Source: Polytrichum commune (lineage: Eukaryota > Streptophyta > Polytrichopsida > Polytrichales > Polytrichaceae). Taken from it: a DNA stretch of 64,000 nucleotides. Positions 11,201-23,039 of this stretch are shown here, piece after piece (the first letter of the stretch is position 1; every line of letters starts with the position of its first letter). Location of the stretch: assembly GCA_950295325.1 (NCBI GenBank), contig OX485803.1:62451554-62515553 (forward strand). The letters run 5' to 3'. The translations under genes and the position numbers were made by a program. A model generated the notes under the pieces. It was given only the letters and a program-made list of their open reading frames with translations. It did no database searches and was not told the origin of the DNA.

Positions 11201-13669
11201 TTCCTTATTGGTTTATGTTTTGAAACATTTCATATACATGTTAGTTAGAGATTATATTTGTGGGGGAGAAATGTGGTGAACAAAATACAAAGGGCTAATA
11301 GTAGTTTATGATTGTGTGCGGTATAGGATGGGGTTTCTCCGGGCCTCCAAAAGGCAATTTGGGTTGAGATTAGGAAGATCAAGAAGGTGATGGAGGTGGA
11401 TAGTATGAGGGAGATGTATAAACAATATTTGTTCCAACGCAAACAATGTATGTATTTGGAGCAAATCAAAGCAGAGCTCATTACAACCATATCTCAACTA
11501 AGGAACGAAGCCCCTATTCCATATACTCACAGAGTAATAGCACTACTTAATATACTATGATGATGATGATGATGTTGCTATTGATGTTGGTTTCATGTGT
11601 GCGCATAAAGCCAACTTGGTCCACTCTAAGGTGGATAAAACTCCATAGGATTTAATCATTAAATTCACTCTAAACTCCGTACTATCACATTCGTGGCAAC
11701 CAAAGTGTACGTGACATTAAGGAGTTATGTAGTGTTAACATGGATGCGTGATAAAAGAGGATCAATGCAACGTGTGACGTTATGAAACGACACAAAGTGT
11801 AACATTGCAATAATGACAATAATGACAATGAGAACAACATGATGCGTGCCACCGTGTGGTTTGTATTTTTTTGGTGGTTTATTTAAATGTCAAAACCTGT
11901 GATATATGGGAAAGAACATGACAACAGGGAGTGAGATTAAAATTGTGAGCATTTTTTTCCTAGGGCTTTGCGATATAAGAGAAGGAGCAACATCAAGGAT
12001 GTTGATATTATGGAATTTAGAGTGTAACTCAAATGAAATGTTAGTTTGCTTACATTGTTCTTTTCAATGTTCTCAAGGATTCACATTCATTTGTTGGTTC
12101 TTTGATCTATAGAGGAAAAGTACGGCTCGTCTTGAACAAGTAAATGACATTGTGAACAAAACGGAGGCGACCGTGAGAAGATTGACCGTCCAACAAAGAA
12201 GGAAGAATTCGTATCCTTTGATTCTTTTGTTGGAAGGAACCAGAAAACTCGTTGAGAAAATCCACGAAGGCACGGCTAAAATGGTAAGTCCAACTTCATG
12301 TGGCGTAGATTCAACACAACAATGTTTGAATTAACAATAGAACTTGAACTAAGCTTCTCCAAACATAACATATTTCTTAGGGTGTTACATCATTTTGACT
12401 TGTTCTTTTAAGCATAGTTCAATAGAATATTCATTATGCAATTGAGTGTTTTTGCACATTGATTGAGTTGCATGGCACCCTTTATAAAAGTGTAGTGGAG
12501 TAGTGGTTACAATACATTGATGGCATTTGACAATACATATGAAGATGGCGACAATTGTTTATATGTCACCAACCATATCATTTAAGAGGTTGTTTACACA
12601 ATGGACCATGAAGTCATCCCAAGGCTCTATAAGTTATGTGATTGGTTGTCGAAATCATCCTAGGATCACATCGGTTTACACTAAGGGAAAAATGTCAGAG
12701 TGATCATGGAGTTCGAGGTCCTCAAGAGATATACTTAAAGGCCTATATTATTCATTAACATGGTCCAACATGTTTTGTGGTGGGAGAGGCAAAAGAGGTG
12801 CTTTGATAGAAAAAAAAACAATCAAAGACCCATGGTAGAAAAATGTTGATATAATAAATTTTTAGTGAATTTTTTTTCGGGGAAGAGAAAACGAAGACAA
12901 GAGAATGGTCGAACTTGATTTTCTTTTCTTTTCTTTTCAAAACTGCCCTTTTTGAACATATGTTAAAAAAATCACCACATTCATTTTTTGGTTCATGCTC
13001 ATTCCTCTTTAGCCACGTTTGGTCTACACCTAGTGAGGGGCCCAAAGACTTTGTAAATTGATTTTCTATGAAATCGGACCATGGAAGCTGGACCATGAAG
13101 TCGAACCTTGGAAAAAGGCCGTCTTCCATGGTCCGACTTCATGGCCCATGGTGCAAACCGGCCTTAAGGAAGCACGCCTTGTCACAATACTCCCTTGTGC
13201 TTTCATATTTGCATTGAAGATGCTATCACATGAGCATGATTAGTGGTGGATCATAAAACACTGAACCATGGGTGTTGGTCCCACCAAACACCAAATGAAA
13301 GCCAAAGATGGTTACGATGAATGTCTTGTAACAAGTGATAACTATATCATATTTCGGAAATTATGAAGAGTTGTAATTTGAACATGTCTAAGTTTCAGTT
13401 ATGGACGAGAACATGTTGTCATATTTATTCTTAGTGACTAACTATTAACTTATGATGATATTATACTTGTAGACACACCTTTATGAGTCTTTCGATATTT
13501 GTGTCATTGGATCTACTAGGTATTGCATGTCGTCTTGAAAAACCAAATAATGTTGAGGATGCAGGAAGGCTATTTGGATAAGGAAGTGCCCGAGAAAAAA
13601 GTGCTTGAAGTCACTGAGTCGAAACTTGTTGGTTTGTTAGAGGTGCAACCTACACAAGGACCCAATCGT

Positions 13670-13700
<31 letters not shown>

Positions 13701-15169
13701 TTTATAAATTTATAAATTTTTGTGATTGTCATCTCTAAAATGTCTAGGAGACCCAAGTACATCATTGGAGATGTTTGTGGGAAGTTTTGTGATTTTTGTT
13801 TCCCATTTTTTTCGATTAGTGTGGATTATTATTGGTGTTACGTAGTGCCATGAGTTTTGTTTTGTTTTGTTTTGAATGGAGTTTGTAATTTTTCACAAGC
13901 AGAAAGAGGAAAAGATGATGATTTTGATGTAGTCAGATCAATGTGAATTATGGTGTTGCTTCATCTTTGAGTCAATTTAAGTCTATATGTAATCCCGAAA
14001 CATGCACTGCAAGAATGCAAGGGGCCCAAAGACTATTTCCTCCTTTCAACGGCAAAACACTTTGAATAGGTCCACACTTGGTTTCACCTGAGGGCAACCA
14101 CTTGGATTCTCACATGATGGATTGGAAACATTTGGTTCACTGAAATACCCTCACTATAGTTGGGCAGACCATAGTGGCAGGGTGCACCATAAAACCAACT
14201 ATGAGGAAAGTCACCCACCCAAGCACTATTCCAACATTAGACAACTTAGCCTTGAAGCTCCCTTGAGATCCATGTGGATCATTGGATTTTCTATGAGTAC
14301 AACACAAATAGATGTCAAGCACTTCATAAAACATAACAAAACTTTGATGCACAAATGTTATAGTGCACGTGAGAAGTTGTGGGATTGCGGAATTGTCAAT
14401 GGTGTAAGTATATGAACATTTGTGTCCTTTGTGGAGGTGACCCTTATGGGTGAATAACATCTTCTAATATTTGCAAGTGTTGATAGGTTGGGTCGTTAAG
14501 TTAAGAATCTTAAAACAAAAAATTATGTGGATGTCAAAGAAACCAAAATGTTATGATATAGATTTGAAAAAAAACTCAAAAGATCAAATCGCAGTGTTTT
14601 AGTATTAGATCGATAAACTACATGCATGAAGTACTAGTGCCAAAATAACACAAATAATTGTTTGGTCAATATATAATCACATGTGGTAGCATTAAAATCA
14701 CACCGCATCCACCTTTAAAAGAGCGTGAAATACTTAAGGTTACATCAAAAATCAACTTATGTAAATGTAGAAAATGAAGGGTCCATCAGATGGACCGTGT
14801 CTTATTAAATAGACCCTTGTTGTGACAATTTCATCTCCATTGGGTTATATTGGGTTGGGATCAATCTTTAGAAACTAAAGTTCTATGATAACTACATTAA
14901 CTTTTGCATGTAATAAAAGTGTTATTTCCTCTTTTCATCTAGGCTCAAATTTAATAAGTTCAAAGCATGTTGCCCATTAAAAAAAAATACTTGGAACAAG
15001 TTCTAAAATTCAATGAGCATGAACTACCCAAACTCATTTGATGAATAGTTGGAGTTTTTTTTTGTAGGCTGTATCAGAGAAAATGGCATTCCTCAAAGAT
15101 TTGGAAGATAAACAAAAGTTGGCAGCACAAGCAGCAACTGAAGAAGTAGCGGGTTCTATGGGGCCTTGA
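5267..15169 (+). CDS. ODA10/CCDC151 (ODAD3)-like coiled-coil cilium protein, nine exons
   Basis: Proposed exons: 5267-5345, 5742-5980, 8963-9172, 10025-10138, 10417-10449, 11327-11533, 12113-12283, 13520-13642 and 15068-15169, each bounded by GT and AG, giving 425 residues. Intron 1 is phase 1 and the other seven are phase 0. Family landmarks recalled from ODA10/CCDC151 appear in the right order: L-x5-AYYD (family LEGDRKAYYE) at residues 26-35; IRILDARLEAIYARIKETQ...YESLLVPMREER (family IRxLENRLDKAxIKxxEAQ...YExIVxRLxEER) in exon 3; the ITNIIDLKNGQIMQL block in exon 4; WVEIRKIKKVMEVDSMREMY (family FRKIKEATGVSDVNEV) in exon 6. Nearly everything is predicted coiled coil. Relatives help assemble or dock outer dynein arms on motile axonemes, so expression in sperm-forming tissue is expected. 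The protein is shorter and more diverged than algal or animal forms. The donor of exon 8 (GTGCAA) is weak, and a small extra exon could be missed. Confidence 0.78.
6060..6330 (+). repeat. Dispersed repeat with CAAATATGGTGGTTGG core, copy in intron 2
   Basis: Lies in the second intron of the ODA10-like gene. It matches 18735-18990 in the same orientation and 56925-57160 reversed. Shared landmarks are GATTTTTAGACAATTCC-like, ATGTGATGTATACTA, CAAATATGGTGGTTGG, a TTGTTGTTG tract and TTTGTCCCCA. No coding sequence was seen. Confidence 0.6.
9255..9575 (+). repeat. Dispersed repeat (GTTGGTGACACTACA family), copy interrupted by a CACTA-like MITE
   Basis: Located in intron 3 of the ODA10-like gene. 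It aligns in the same orientation with 28618-28975: both read TATGTCACT..GGTAACTTTT, GAAATTTGGA, CACTTAGTAA, GTGTTGGTGACACTACA and TATTGAGCAAG. This copy is split after AAG by the element at 9576-9839 and resumes as ACAAATCATTG at 9843. Confidence 0.7.
9576..9839 (+). mobile_element. CACTA-like (En/Spm) MITE with 3-bp target duplication AAG
   Basis: The element begins CACTAGTAGAAA and ends TTTCTACTAGTG, a perfect 12-base terminal inverted repeat starting with CACTA. AAG flanks both ends (9573-9575 and 9840-9842), the 3-bp duplication typical of CACTA transposons. Inside are internal foldbacks: AACCGCAACC..GGTTGCGGTT near 9600-9630 and AACCACAGCC..GGCTGCGGTT near 9788-9812. There is no coding capacity, so it is non-autonomous. 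It sits in an intron and has probably little effect on the transcript. Confidence 0.85.
10680..11105 (+). repeat. Dispersed repeat (GAAAGTTGGGTGGA family), copy 1
   Basis: In intron 5 of the ODA10-like gene. It aligns with 48290-48815 in the same orientation over about 430 bases. Shared landmarks are AAGTCCCTC, TTTGATCCTTCT, TTTTGAAAGTTGGGTGG, CTCTTTGTGTAT and AACCCATGGTTTCATC. It contains no recognisable protein. Confidence 0.65.
11664..12027 (+). mobile_element. MITE with ACTCTAAACTCC terminal inverted repeats, copy 1
   Basis: Occupies most of intron 6 of the ODA10-like gene. The ends are inverted repeats: TTCACTCTAAACTCCGTA on the left and, reversed, TTACACTCTAAATTCCATAA on the right. The same element recurs at 44135-44638 (reversed) and 46062-46552 (same orientation), sharing GTGGCAACCAAAGTG and GTGTTAACATGGATGCGTGA blocks. 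No clear target-site duplication was found. Confidence 0.65.
12586..13164 (+). mobile_element. PIF/Harbinger-like MITE, copy 1
   Basis: Lies in intron 7 of the ODA10-like gene. It begins GAGGTTGTTTACACAATGG and ends with the inverted match GTGCAAACCGGCCT, flanked by TAA on both sides. Two related copies at 58783-60007 and 63167-63611 start GGGGCGGTTTACAC and are flanked by TAA and TTA. Three-base TTA/TAA duplications are characteristic of PIF/Harbinger (Tourist-like) elements. The ends of this copy are the most diverged, so it is probably the oldest. Confidence 0.75.
13670..13698 (+). repeat. (AT)n microsatellite
   Basis: A TA-dinucleotide run just downstream of exon 8 of the ODA10-like gene, in the proposed intron 8. 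Confidence 0.9.
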
Positions 15170-17159
15170 CGTGAATGTACACATGAAACAAATGCTAATA
15201 TTTGAAAGCTTAAGAACCCAATTTACATTAGTTGTATATGTTATAATTAAGGTGTTCATTCTTATAAGACATAGCTAGCGGGAAGAAAGAGACCAAACAA
15301 CAACAGTGTGGATATTTGGGGGATATTTAGAACGTCGAGGAAGCTTTGCTTTAAACATAAGATGGAAAGAAAAAAGAAACCCCCACAAATATTGTTAGTA
15401 GTGCCTAATTAGTAGGATATTTAGGAACCCCCCATCCTCATCCATAAACTATAGCATTAGGGAAAAAATCAACCTCAAAGTGCAACGTTCATAGCCTTTG
15501 AGAGGGTTAAGAAAACACATTCCTTCAAAATAAGTCAATCTACCAAACTCTGAGTTCATTGATGCCCATTAAGACAATGTATTAATAGTTATGTGATGAG
15601 AGTGTATTGAACATTTTTTTAAAGGGGTGGGGGTGGGGGGATCATTAAGGTCTTAATCTATGTATATTTATGCATCATGAATGGGAAGCAAGCACAAAAT
15701 GGATAATTTGTCCACAAAGTTCACTATTTTTAATCAATCATGTCATAGTAATTTCAAAATCCATATATTTGTTCTTCAATTATGAAAATGCAACACCTAT
15801 TCACCTCAACATGATGGATTGTTTCCTCTTCATTGAAGCAAATTCATCCAAACTACATTGTTCCTTTAGCAAAGATTTCTTTCCAATTTTCTATTCATCT
15901 TAACTCTCCAAGAAGGATTCTATCTTATTCAAAATTTTATATCATATCTTAAGGCAACCATTCATTTGCATTGGAGAATATGTACCAACACCATGTGTTG
16001 GCAACACATGCTATCAATTTGACTAACATGATCTTTTGTCATGTGCCATTTTTTCAAACTCTTTTGAGTGTTTCTACTTTGATTTGTCAATGTTACCACT
16101 CAAAAAATGTTGATACACCCACATTGTAATAACAAGATTTGTACCCTTGCAAAATGATCAGCCCCCTCGCCCTCCAAGTTTGCGGTAAGGTAAAGTGTGT
16201 TGTTGTATTTCTTATTGCACTTTGATATGTATGTGGTATGTGTATGGTCTTAAATTCACAATCAATTTATTCCACTCAAATGTTCAAATTTGGGAGTTTC
16301 TATATATTGAAAGCAATTAGTTACATCATGTTTGATTGTGCTTGATTTTCCAATAATTTAAATTTCATTAAATTCCCACTCTTGAAGAGTTTGGGATAAG
16401 TTTGTAGGTTGATTTGAGCACTTTGTCCCTTGCAAATTAAAATGATTTGATGATCTTCTTGAGGTGATTCTTTGAGGTAATTCTTTGTCTTGTTTTTTTT
16501 TTTTTTTGTTTTTTTTCCATATCTCAAGGTTGTTTCATGTTCTAGATTGTGGTGAAGAACATCTTTTTTTTCAAGCTCACCTATAGAAAAATAAATCATG
16601 TAATGCTTTCTAGCTTCTCATTCATTCACACTTTTGAAGCACATATATAAAGAAAGAACGAAGAACCATTTGTTAAAAGTGAATCACTCATCTTCAAAGG
16701 CCCATCCACTCATGTAAATAAAAGTGTTCTTGATTTTTTCATTGTTTTGTCCTCCTTGAAATGCACTCCAAAACATCTCCAAATATGCAAAGATCTTCAA
16801 TGTTTATGGTGACAATGTGTTGTTTTCTACAACTCAATACCAACAAACATTTCCTTATGAGCAACAATCTACTTGTTTGTCAAGGTCAACAATTAATTGT
16901 TTTGTGCATAAGTAATTTGGTTTGATGTTGTGGGGTTATGTAAACATGTCTTGGGTTTCCAAGACAAGGGTTTTAAAGCTCACATCAAGAGAATAGAGCA
17001 ATGTTCTCCAATCAAAGTTGAGTTTACAATGCATACCAAAGAAAACATGAGAAATATTGAGGAAAAGATGAGAAACTTTGATTAATAATATGAGGAATAT
17101 CGGAAGAGAGGCATACTAAAGGGAATGTGAGAATAATCCAACACACTTAATCATTGAAA
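15170..17159. other. AT-rich intergenic sequence
   Basis: Downstream of the ODA10-like stop. I see the probable 3' untranslated region just after 15169, a T-run at about 16493-16508, and otherwise no convincing gene, RNA or transposon ends. Confidence 0.4.
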
Positions 17160-18185
17160 GCAAGTTACCTAAAGAGGTCGTTGACTTATGGCTCAAGAAA
17201 CTAGGCAACGTTAAAGCATCCGAGGCCCATACGATATCCCTAATGAAATTATGAAAGCACTCTCATAGATATTCAAGATGATCCTCTTCCAAATTTCCAA
17301 TAATACTACACAATAATATTTAATTAAGGTCATATGGAAACATAATAAAACCATAATGCTCCACATAAAAGAAGACCATTTACCTCTAGCAAGTTGCAGA
17401 TTCGTAGCCTTGGTTAACACAATCTACAAAACTCTACACAAGTACCCTCATTGCACTCCTCAACCTAAGGCAAACAACATGGATTATTACACTAAGTTGC
17501 AATCGAGAGGGTTGGCCCCTTGATGGAACACAACCAAAAAAATACAATCGATTATTATTGTTACACCAATATACACAACCAAGATACATACATACACACA
17601 CACATACACATATATGCACACACACACATACAAACACATATACATACATACACGTAGATTTCATAAATGCCTTTGCCTTCGGGAGACCTAGATTTTTCAC
17701 TACATGCAATCAAACAAGTAACAGTAATTTGTGGAGGCAATTCACAACTACATTTGACAGTAGTTTCCTTGTAGCTACTTTGGCATCACACCCCCCATCC
17801 ACATCAGTAGATAGAGGAACTTTTCAAGAAGACCCACTAAGCCTATAAATTTTTTTGATGCTTTTAGAACATCTACTAAGATGGCTTGATCTTGAGACCA
17901 ACTCACTAGGGTACTATTTCATAACATCAAAAGCCTATGCGGATGACCTAGCATTATGACGATGCGATGTACTCAACATTCAACTACAAATAAATATATT
18001 ATGAGTTTTGCACACATGGACTTGAATCGTGCAAAATACGCAATCATGGGGAAACCTTGACAAAACTCAACATAATTAAGACATACATACAAGCGAAAAG
18101 GATCAACTTTAAAGGTGAACAATTTCCAACACACTCCCAAAATGGACCCTATACATATCTAGAGATACAACTAACCACTTACAAT
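17160..18185 (+). pseudogene. Decayed LINE (non-LTR retrotransposon) reverse transcriptase
   Basis: Conceptual translation across several frameshifts and stops gives an ordered set of reverse transcriptase motifs. First comes a KASEAHTIS-type segment near 17210, then HKKG-like and LASCRFVALVNTIYKTLH sequence at 17365-17440. VDFINAF (family VDFSSAFDT, the first catalytic Asp) is at 17654, DRGTFQEDPLSL (family RGTIQGDTLSPLLF) at 17810-17843, LLRWL near 17875, and the catalytic AYADDLA box at 17933-17950. A YLEIQLT (family YLGIQLT) block follows at about 18153. A CA/TA microsatellite at 17585-17653 interrupts the reading. Neither an endonuclease domain nor a poly-A tail is evident. This is an old inactive copy. 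Confidence 0.85.
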
Positions 18186-18734
18186 GAGACCTGCAAGTAA
18201 GAAAACACCATCAACAATGCAAACAACTACTAGCGTAGCCTACTACAATCCACAAGTGGGGAGAGGGAGAGGGGGAAAGGTGTTCTAAACCATACTTGTG
18301 ATTAAACTCAATAAATTTTTATGGGTTATTTGTGGAGTATTTTGGTAATGAATCATTGACATTCACATATGCCATCTATGAACACATGAAAAATGTTAAG
18401 CATGAATGACTTTGTTTGTATCCCCATCCATCATTAATTTTTTTTTTTAAAAACCATTTGATGATTATCTATAAGCCAAGTTTATAGAGTTAATAAATGA
18501 AAAACTTGGAAATTCTCACCAATGCAATTTCATCCATATGCCACATCCATCACACCAAAAAAATGTTACATTTCAAATTAGAAAATGCTCTTCATCATTG
18601 AAGCCATACACAAATTAAAAAAAAGTGGGTCCAAGACATGAATACTAGGATGTTGATGTTCATACCTTATATTTTAGTCCAAAACTATATAGGTGAATAT
18701 CTAATTGTTGTAAGACACTATAATACACAAATAA

Positions 18735-18897
18735 TCCACAATGAGTTATTTGATAAAAAAACTGGATTTAAGTATACTTGGATTTATTCATGACTTCTAG
18801 ACGATTCCAACCACCAATATGATGTACACTAGATCGCAAAACTACACAAATATGGTGGTTGGCGAACATGGAATACGAATGCTCGAAGTGGTGCTGG

Positions 18898-18933
<36 letters not shown>

Positions 18934-18990
18934 GACGTTTGACGTTTTTGTCCTCACAAGTCCACATCCCTTACTATTTTTAGACAAGTG
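18735..18990 (+). repeat. Dispersed repeat with CAAATATGGTGGTTGG core, second copy
   Basis: Matches 6060-6330 in the same orientation and 56925-57160 reversed. It carries an expanded (TTG)n tract at 18897-18931 where the 6-kb copy has a few units only. Confidence 0.65.
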
Positions 18991-21900
18991 ATTAGTACAA
19001 ATATACTAGAATGTCAGTTCAATGAACCATGTTACTCACTAACTCACACCAAACTTCTTATAATTGTTCAATATGGATCCACCACAATACTTTTGAAAGT
19101 CAATATGTTAAGTGTCCAATGTTAGTGCACCCATGTGTCCAAGTTAGCATACTTTGGTTCTTTTGAGGTGTTTCATGTACTCAATATATTTCCCAACTCT
19201 TGATATTGAGAAGTTGTTTGGCACCAGTCATAGCATTATTCAGCCGCATAGTTGTGTTTCATTCTATACTTAGTATCTAACATGGGCCTTCACTATCTTA
19301 CATTCATGGGGAGAAACTTAGAAAATAGGAAGAAATTGTTGCCGGTATGAATAATGAATAGTGCCAATTTGAATAATAAGAATTTTATGAATAGTGTCAA
19401 TATTTTTAGTGATAATGTTGCTATGAATAATATACTAAGTGAATAATACCGGGATGGAACGATGTCTTCTGTGAATAATGCCAGGAGTATAACTCCACCC
19501 AAATTTCCAAGTGTTAGCCTAAATGTATGAATAGCAAACAAATATTCTTAACTTGTTGGGGGGGGGGGCGCACAATATAAATAACATATTCCAAGGTCAT
19601 GAAACTGATCCACATGGCTAAATAATATTATGATCTTCAAGTTTGTGATTTAAATGTTAATCTAGTTAAATCTTTTGTGTTTCATGATGTTTGACATTTT
19701 CTCAAATAAGCTTGTGCGGATGCGTGCATACTTGTGCTCATAACTCATGAACTTCAACAAACATAAACATGAGCATGTATAAAAGTATGTAGAACATAGT
19801 ATTCATGAAAACAACACATTCACTTGTGATTTTTTTTTTTGGCCAACTCAATTTTTAGTCTTGTAGAGTGCACTTCAACTTTGAAAAAAATTGTACATTG
19901 AAACTTATTTTGTATGGGCACCTAAGGTACAAGTCATTTGTATCATGATTGTCATGTCTTGATTGCTATCAAGAGTGTTTGAAGTAACAATGAAGAACAT
20001 AACATTCATGATATAAAAACATTACCTGCGTTGTTATCATTTGCACATGCTACTAGCATTTTGTAAATACATCCAAATGTGGTCGGCAAAAGCTGCCTTC
20101 AAAGACCAATTCTGGCTGCTCTTCCTTGTATTTGAGAAAACATCATTTGTGACATTTTTGCATGCCAGGTGACATTTTTATGAATACCATGTTGTAGTAG
20201 GAAAGCAAAAGGTAATTGGTCCTCAAAACCAAAGAGTAGAATGAGCCCAACATACAACTAGAAAAAGTAGGTCATTGAATCAATCACTAATAAGGTAGGA
20301 GCACCTTAAACCGAGAAGTTAAGGAATTTGGCATACATATGGTAGCCCGAATGAGCTGATTTTGTTTCCCCAAGTTGGAAAAAGAGACCATGTAATCTAC
20401 AAATTTTCTTTCACTTTCTCTTTTTCTCCCCCCCCCCCCCTTCTTTTTTTTTGGGTTTTAAAATGAATACAAAATCTTGAAGTGAAAGTTGTGTTAGCAC
20501 CCAAAACCGTTAGGGGGCCTTGATGTTCACATTGTGAACATTCTCAAAATCACACATGTACTTAGTATGCAAGATTTCGTGGGTGTTGGTCTTGGGTGAT
20601 GTCTTGGTTTAAGGTTCTCCTACCTTATGAGGTTTGGATAATAAAGGCAGTGAATCTTGAAAATCAGAGAACTTGGATCAATGAATCAATGAACCAATTC
20701 TTCAATTTGTTCTTTTGAATCTAAAGGTAGCCAATTTTGACAACTAGAAAGTAGGTCAATGAATCAATCATGCAAAAATTAAATAACATGGTGAGGAGAA
20801 TGAGTGAGTTGCAGTAGAGACCACTAGCTAGTAATGGCCTATGCCAAATGGTGATGCTAGGGTTTTTCAAATGGGAAAGATTGGGTCCCAAAAGATGGCA
20901 TACCAAATCTTATGCAAATAATGCTTCTCATAAACAAACTTTGAAAACAAAACTATAATATATTTTTGGAAAGGGAATGTTGTAATATAAATGAATGTGT
21001 TCTATGAAGAGATTAAAATCCATCCTTGTTGTGGCGAATGGGTGCCACATGCTCTTGCATCTATGCTAGTTTATAAGTAGCCCTACGATTTAGCGTAGAT
21101 GTCCCATGCCTTGATGAACTAGTCTATGATTTAAGAAAAAAAAAAATCTATGACAAAGCACATGTAGCTTTCATATGTTAATGACGAGGGATGTGTAACT
21201 TGAAAAGGAATCCTTTGTTGCCATATCCTCAAATTTACATACATGATGGATCTCGAATAACAATATAAAATAAACAAGCAAACAAGTAAATGTAACGTGA
21301 AGGCCTCATCAAATGTATTCCTCGGGGGGATCACACCCCCATTACATTTTGTAACCACGTGCGATAATGGGGTATTTAATGGGGGGATATTTATGCACCT
21401 CTCAATATTTTTTCCCTCCCTATTTGTAGATATAAAGCTACTTTGACTTATTTTTTAGCACCCTATTTTTATTTGTAATTGTTTAAAGAGGTTAATTTTT
21501 GGCACCATGTTTTTTTATAAATCATATAAGTACTAAATAATGAACGAAATTCTATAGCATTGCAAAATCGACTATGTGAGCAACAAACGTTCCATAGCAT
21601 CCATCTTGTCATTCAATTGGTTTCAATTAGGTATACAAATGCTAAACCATTCAATGTGCCATTTAAGACACAACTAATAGCATTTGGATACTAGTTAAAA
21701 GGTTACCAAACAACATAGAGATAACAAAATGTACAAGCTAATATAGACAATTTGTAAACGCGAATAGAAAAGAAGAAGAAATACAATCAATTATCACAAG
21801 ACATGACATTTTGCACAACTATCTACTCCAAAAATAAAATATTGCATTCAAATGAAAGAAAATTAAATACAAAATTGAAAACATTTACATTAATTGTGTT

Positions 21901-22920
21901 CACAAACACATTCAACCTTGTACCAAATATTCACAATGTGAAGGGTTAGGATATAACTATGCACCCTCCAATAAATATCAAGGTACATGTCAATATCCTC
22001 TACAATGTCATGATTAGACTAAAAAAAATCGAAAGGTTTTAAACCAATGATGAGCAATGATTAAAATTAATTGTTGGCATGAGGCGGACAACCTTCAAAG
22101 TCTCCAACCACTCCACCACGTCTTCCTCCAAGGCAAAGCGCAATCCTCTGAGTCTACCGCGGTGAGGTTGCCAAATGTTATAGCGCACCATTGATCATCT
22201 ACAAAAGGTAGTTGTAGCAAAAATGCAATCAATAGAATGTTGGCATATTGGACACTACTAGAAAGACAAATAAGAGAACAACAAAAACTGATGAAGGATG
22301 AACCACAAGCCAACCTTAATTCTCATAATTTTATGGCTTGAAAACTAGGTTTTTAAATTTAGAGAATTGAACATGCTCATTCAAAAATCTATACAAGACC
22401 AAACAATAAGAAAATGTCCAAATTTAAGGTTTAGGAAAACATAGTACCTAGCTTCCTCCGAATTTGGATTGAAAGTTAATTCATCATCTTCATGTATTTG
22501 AAAAGTCTAATACATGCTTATCACTTCAACCATCCAATGCTTATTAATAAACGACATCTTTGAATGAAGCAAAAGAACTTCATAGATTAAATAACACCTA
22601 CTAACTTAGAAAATATTTTCTACACCAATCATTCATAATTTGTACACTAGAAAGATAATTAATCATTTTGTGATATGGCTATGGGGTCACAACCAATATC
22701 CTACATCGCTATTAATTTCATGTAGGTTTTTCAACAAACTCGTTTAAAGAGATTCCTTCAACCGGATCAAGCTCAAGGACATCTCTCTCTACATCAAATA
22801 ACATAGTGATTGTGCAAATTACGCTATCTACATCAACCCAAATAAAATCCGAGTGGTCATATTTGAATTTGAAGTATCCAAGACTTCTAAGAAATAATCA
22901 AGATAAACCATAAAACTAGA
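18991..22920. other. AT-rich non-coding stretch
   Basis: No secure gene. Homopolymer runs occur at about 19559-19568 (G) and 20431-20441 (C). On the minus strand around 22180-22080 one frame reads RLRGLRFALEEDVVEWLETL, which looks more protein-like than its surroundings and could be a decayed exon or transposon piece, but I cannot assign it. Confidence 0.35.
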
Positions 22921-22986
22921 TATGACAATATGACAATATGACAATATGACAATATGACAATATATATATATATATATATATATATC
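22921..22986 (+). repeat. Tandem GACAATAT octamer repeat followed by (TA)n
   Basis: About five head-to-tail copies of an 8-base unit (GACAATAT) run straight into a TA-dinucleotide tract. This is a compound microsatellite without spacers, so it is not a CRISPR. Confidence 0.9.
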
Positions 22987-23039
22987 ATTGTTCATCTTCC
23001 GATTAAGAAGATCAATGAAGGTCAATATTAACAAATATA

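Noticed and set aside
22921-22986. Short direct repeats resembling a CRISPR
   Set aside because: The octamer units are contiguous with no spacers and grade into a TA run.
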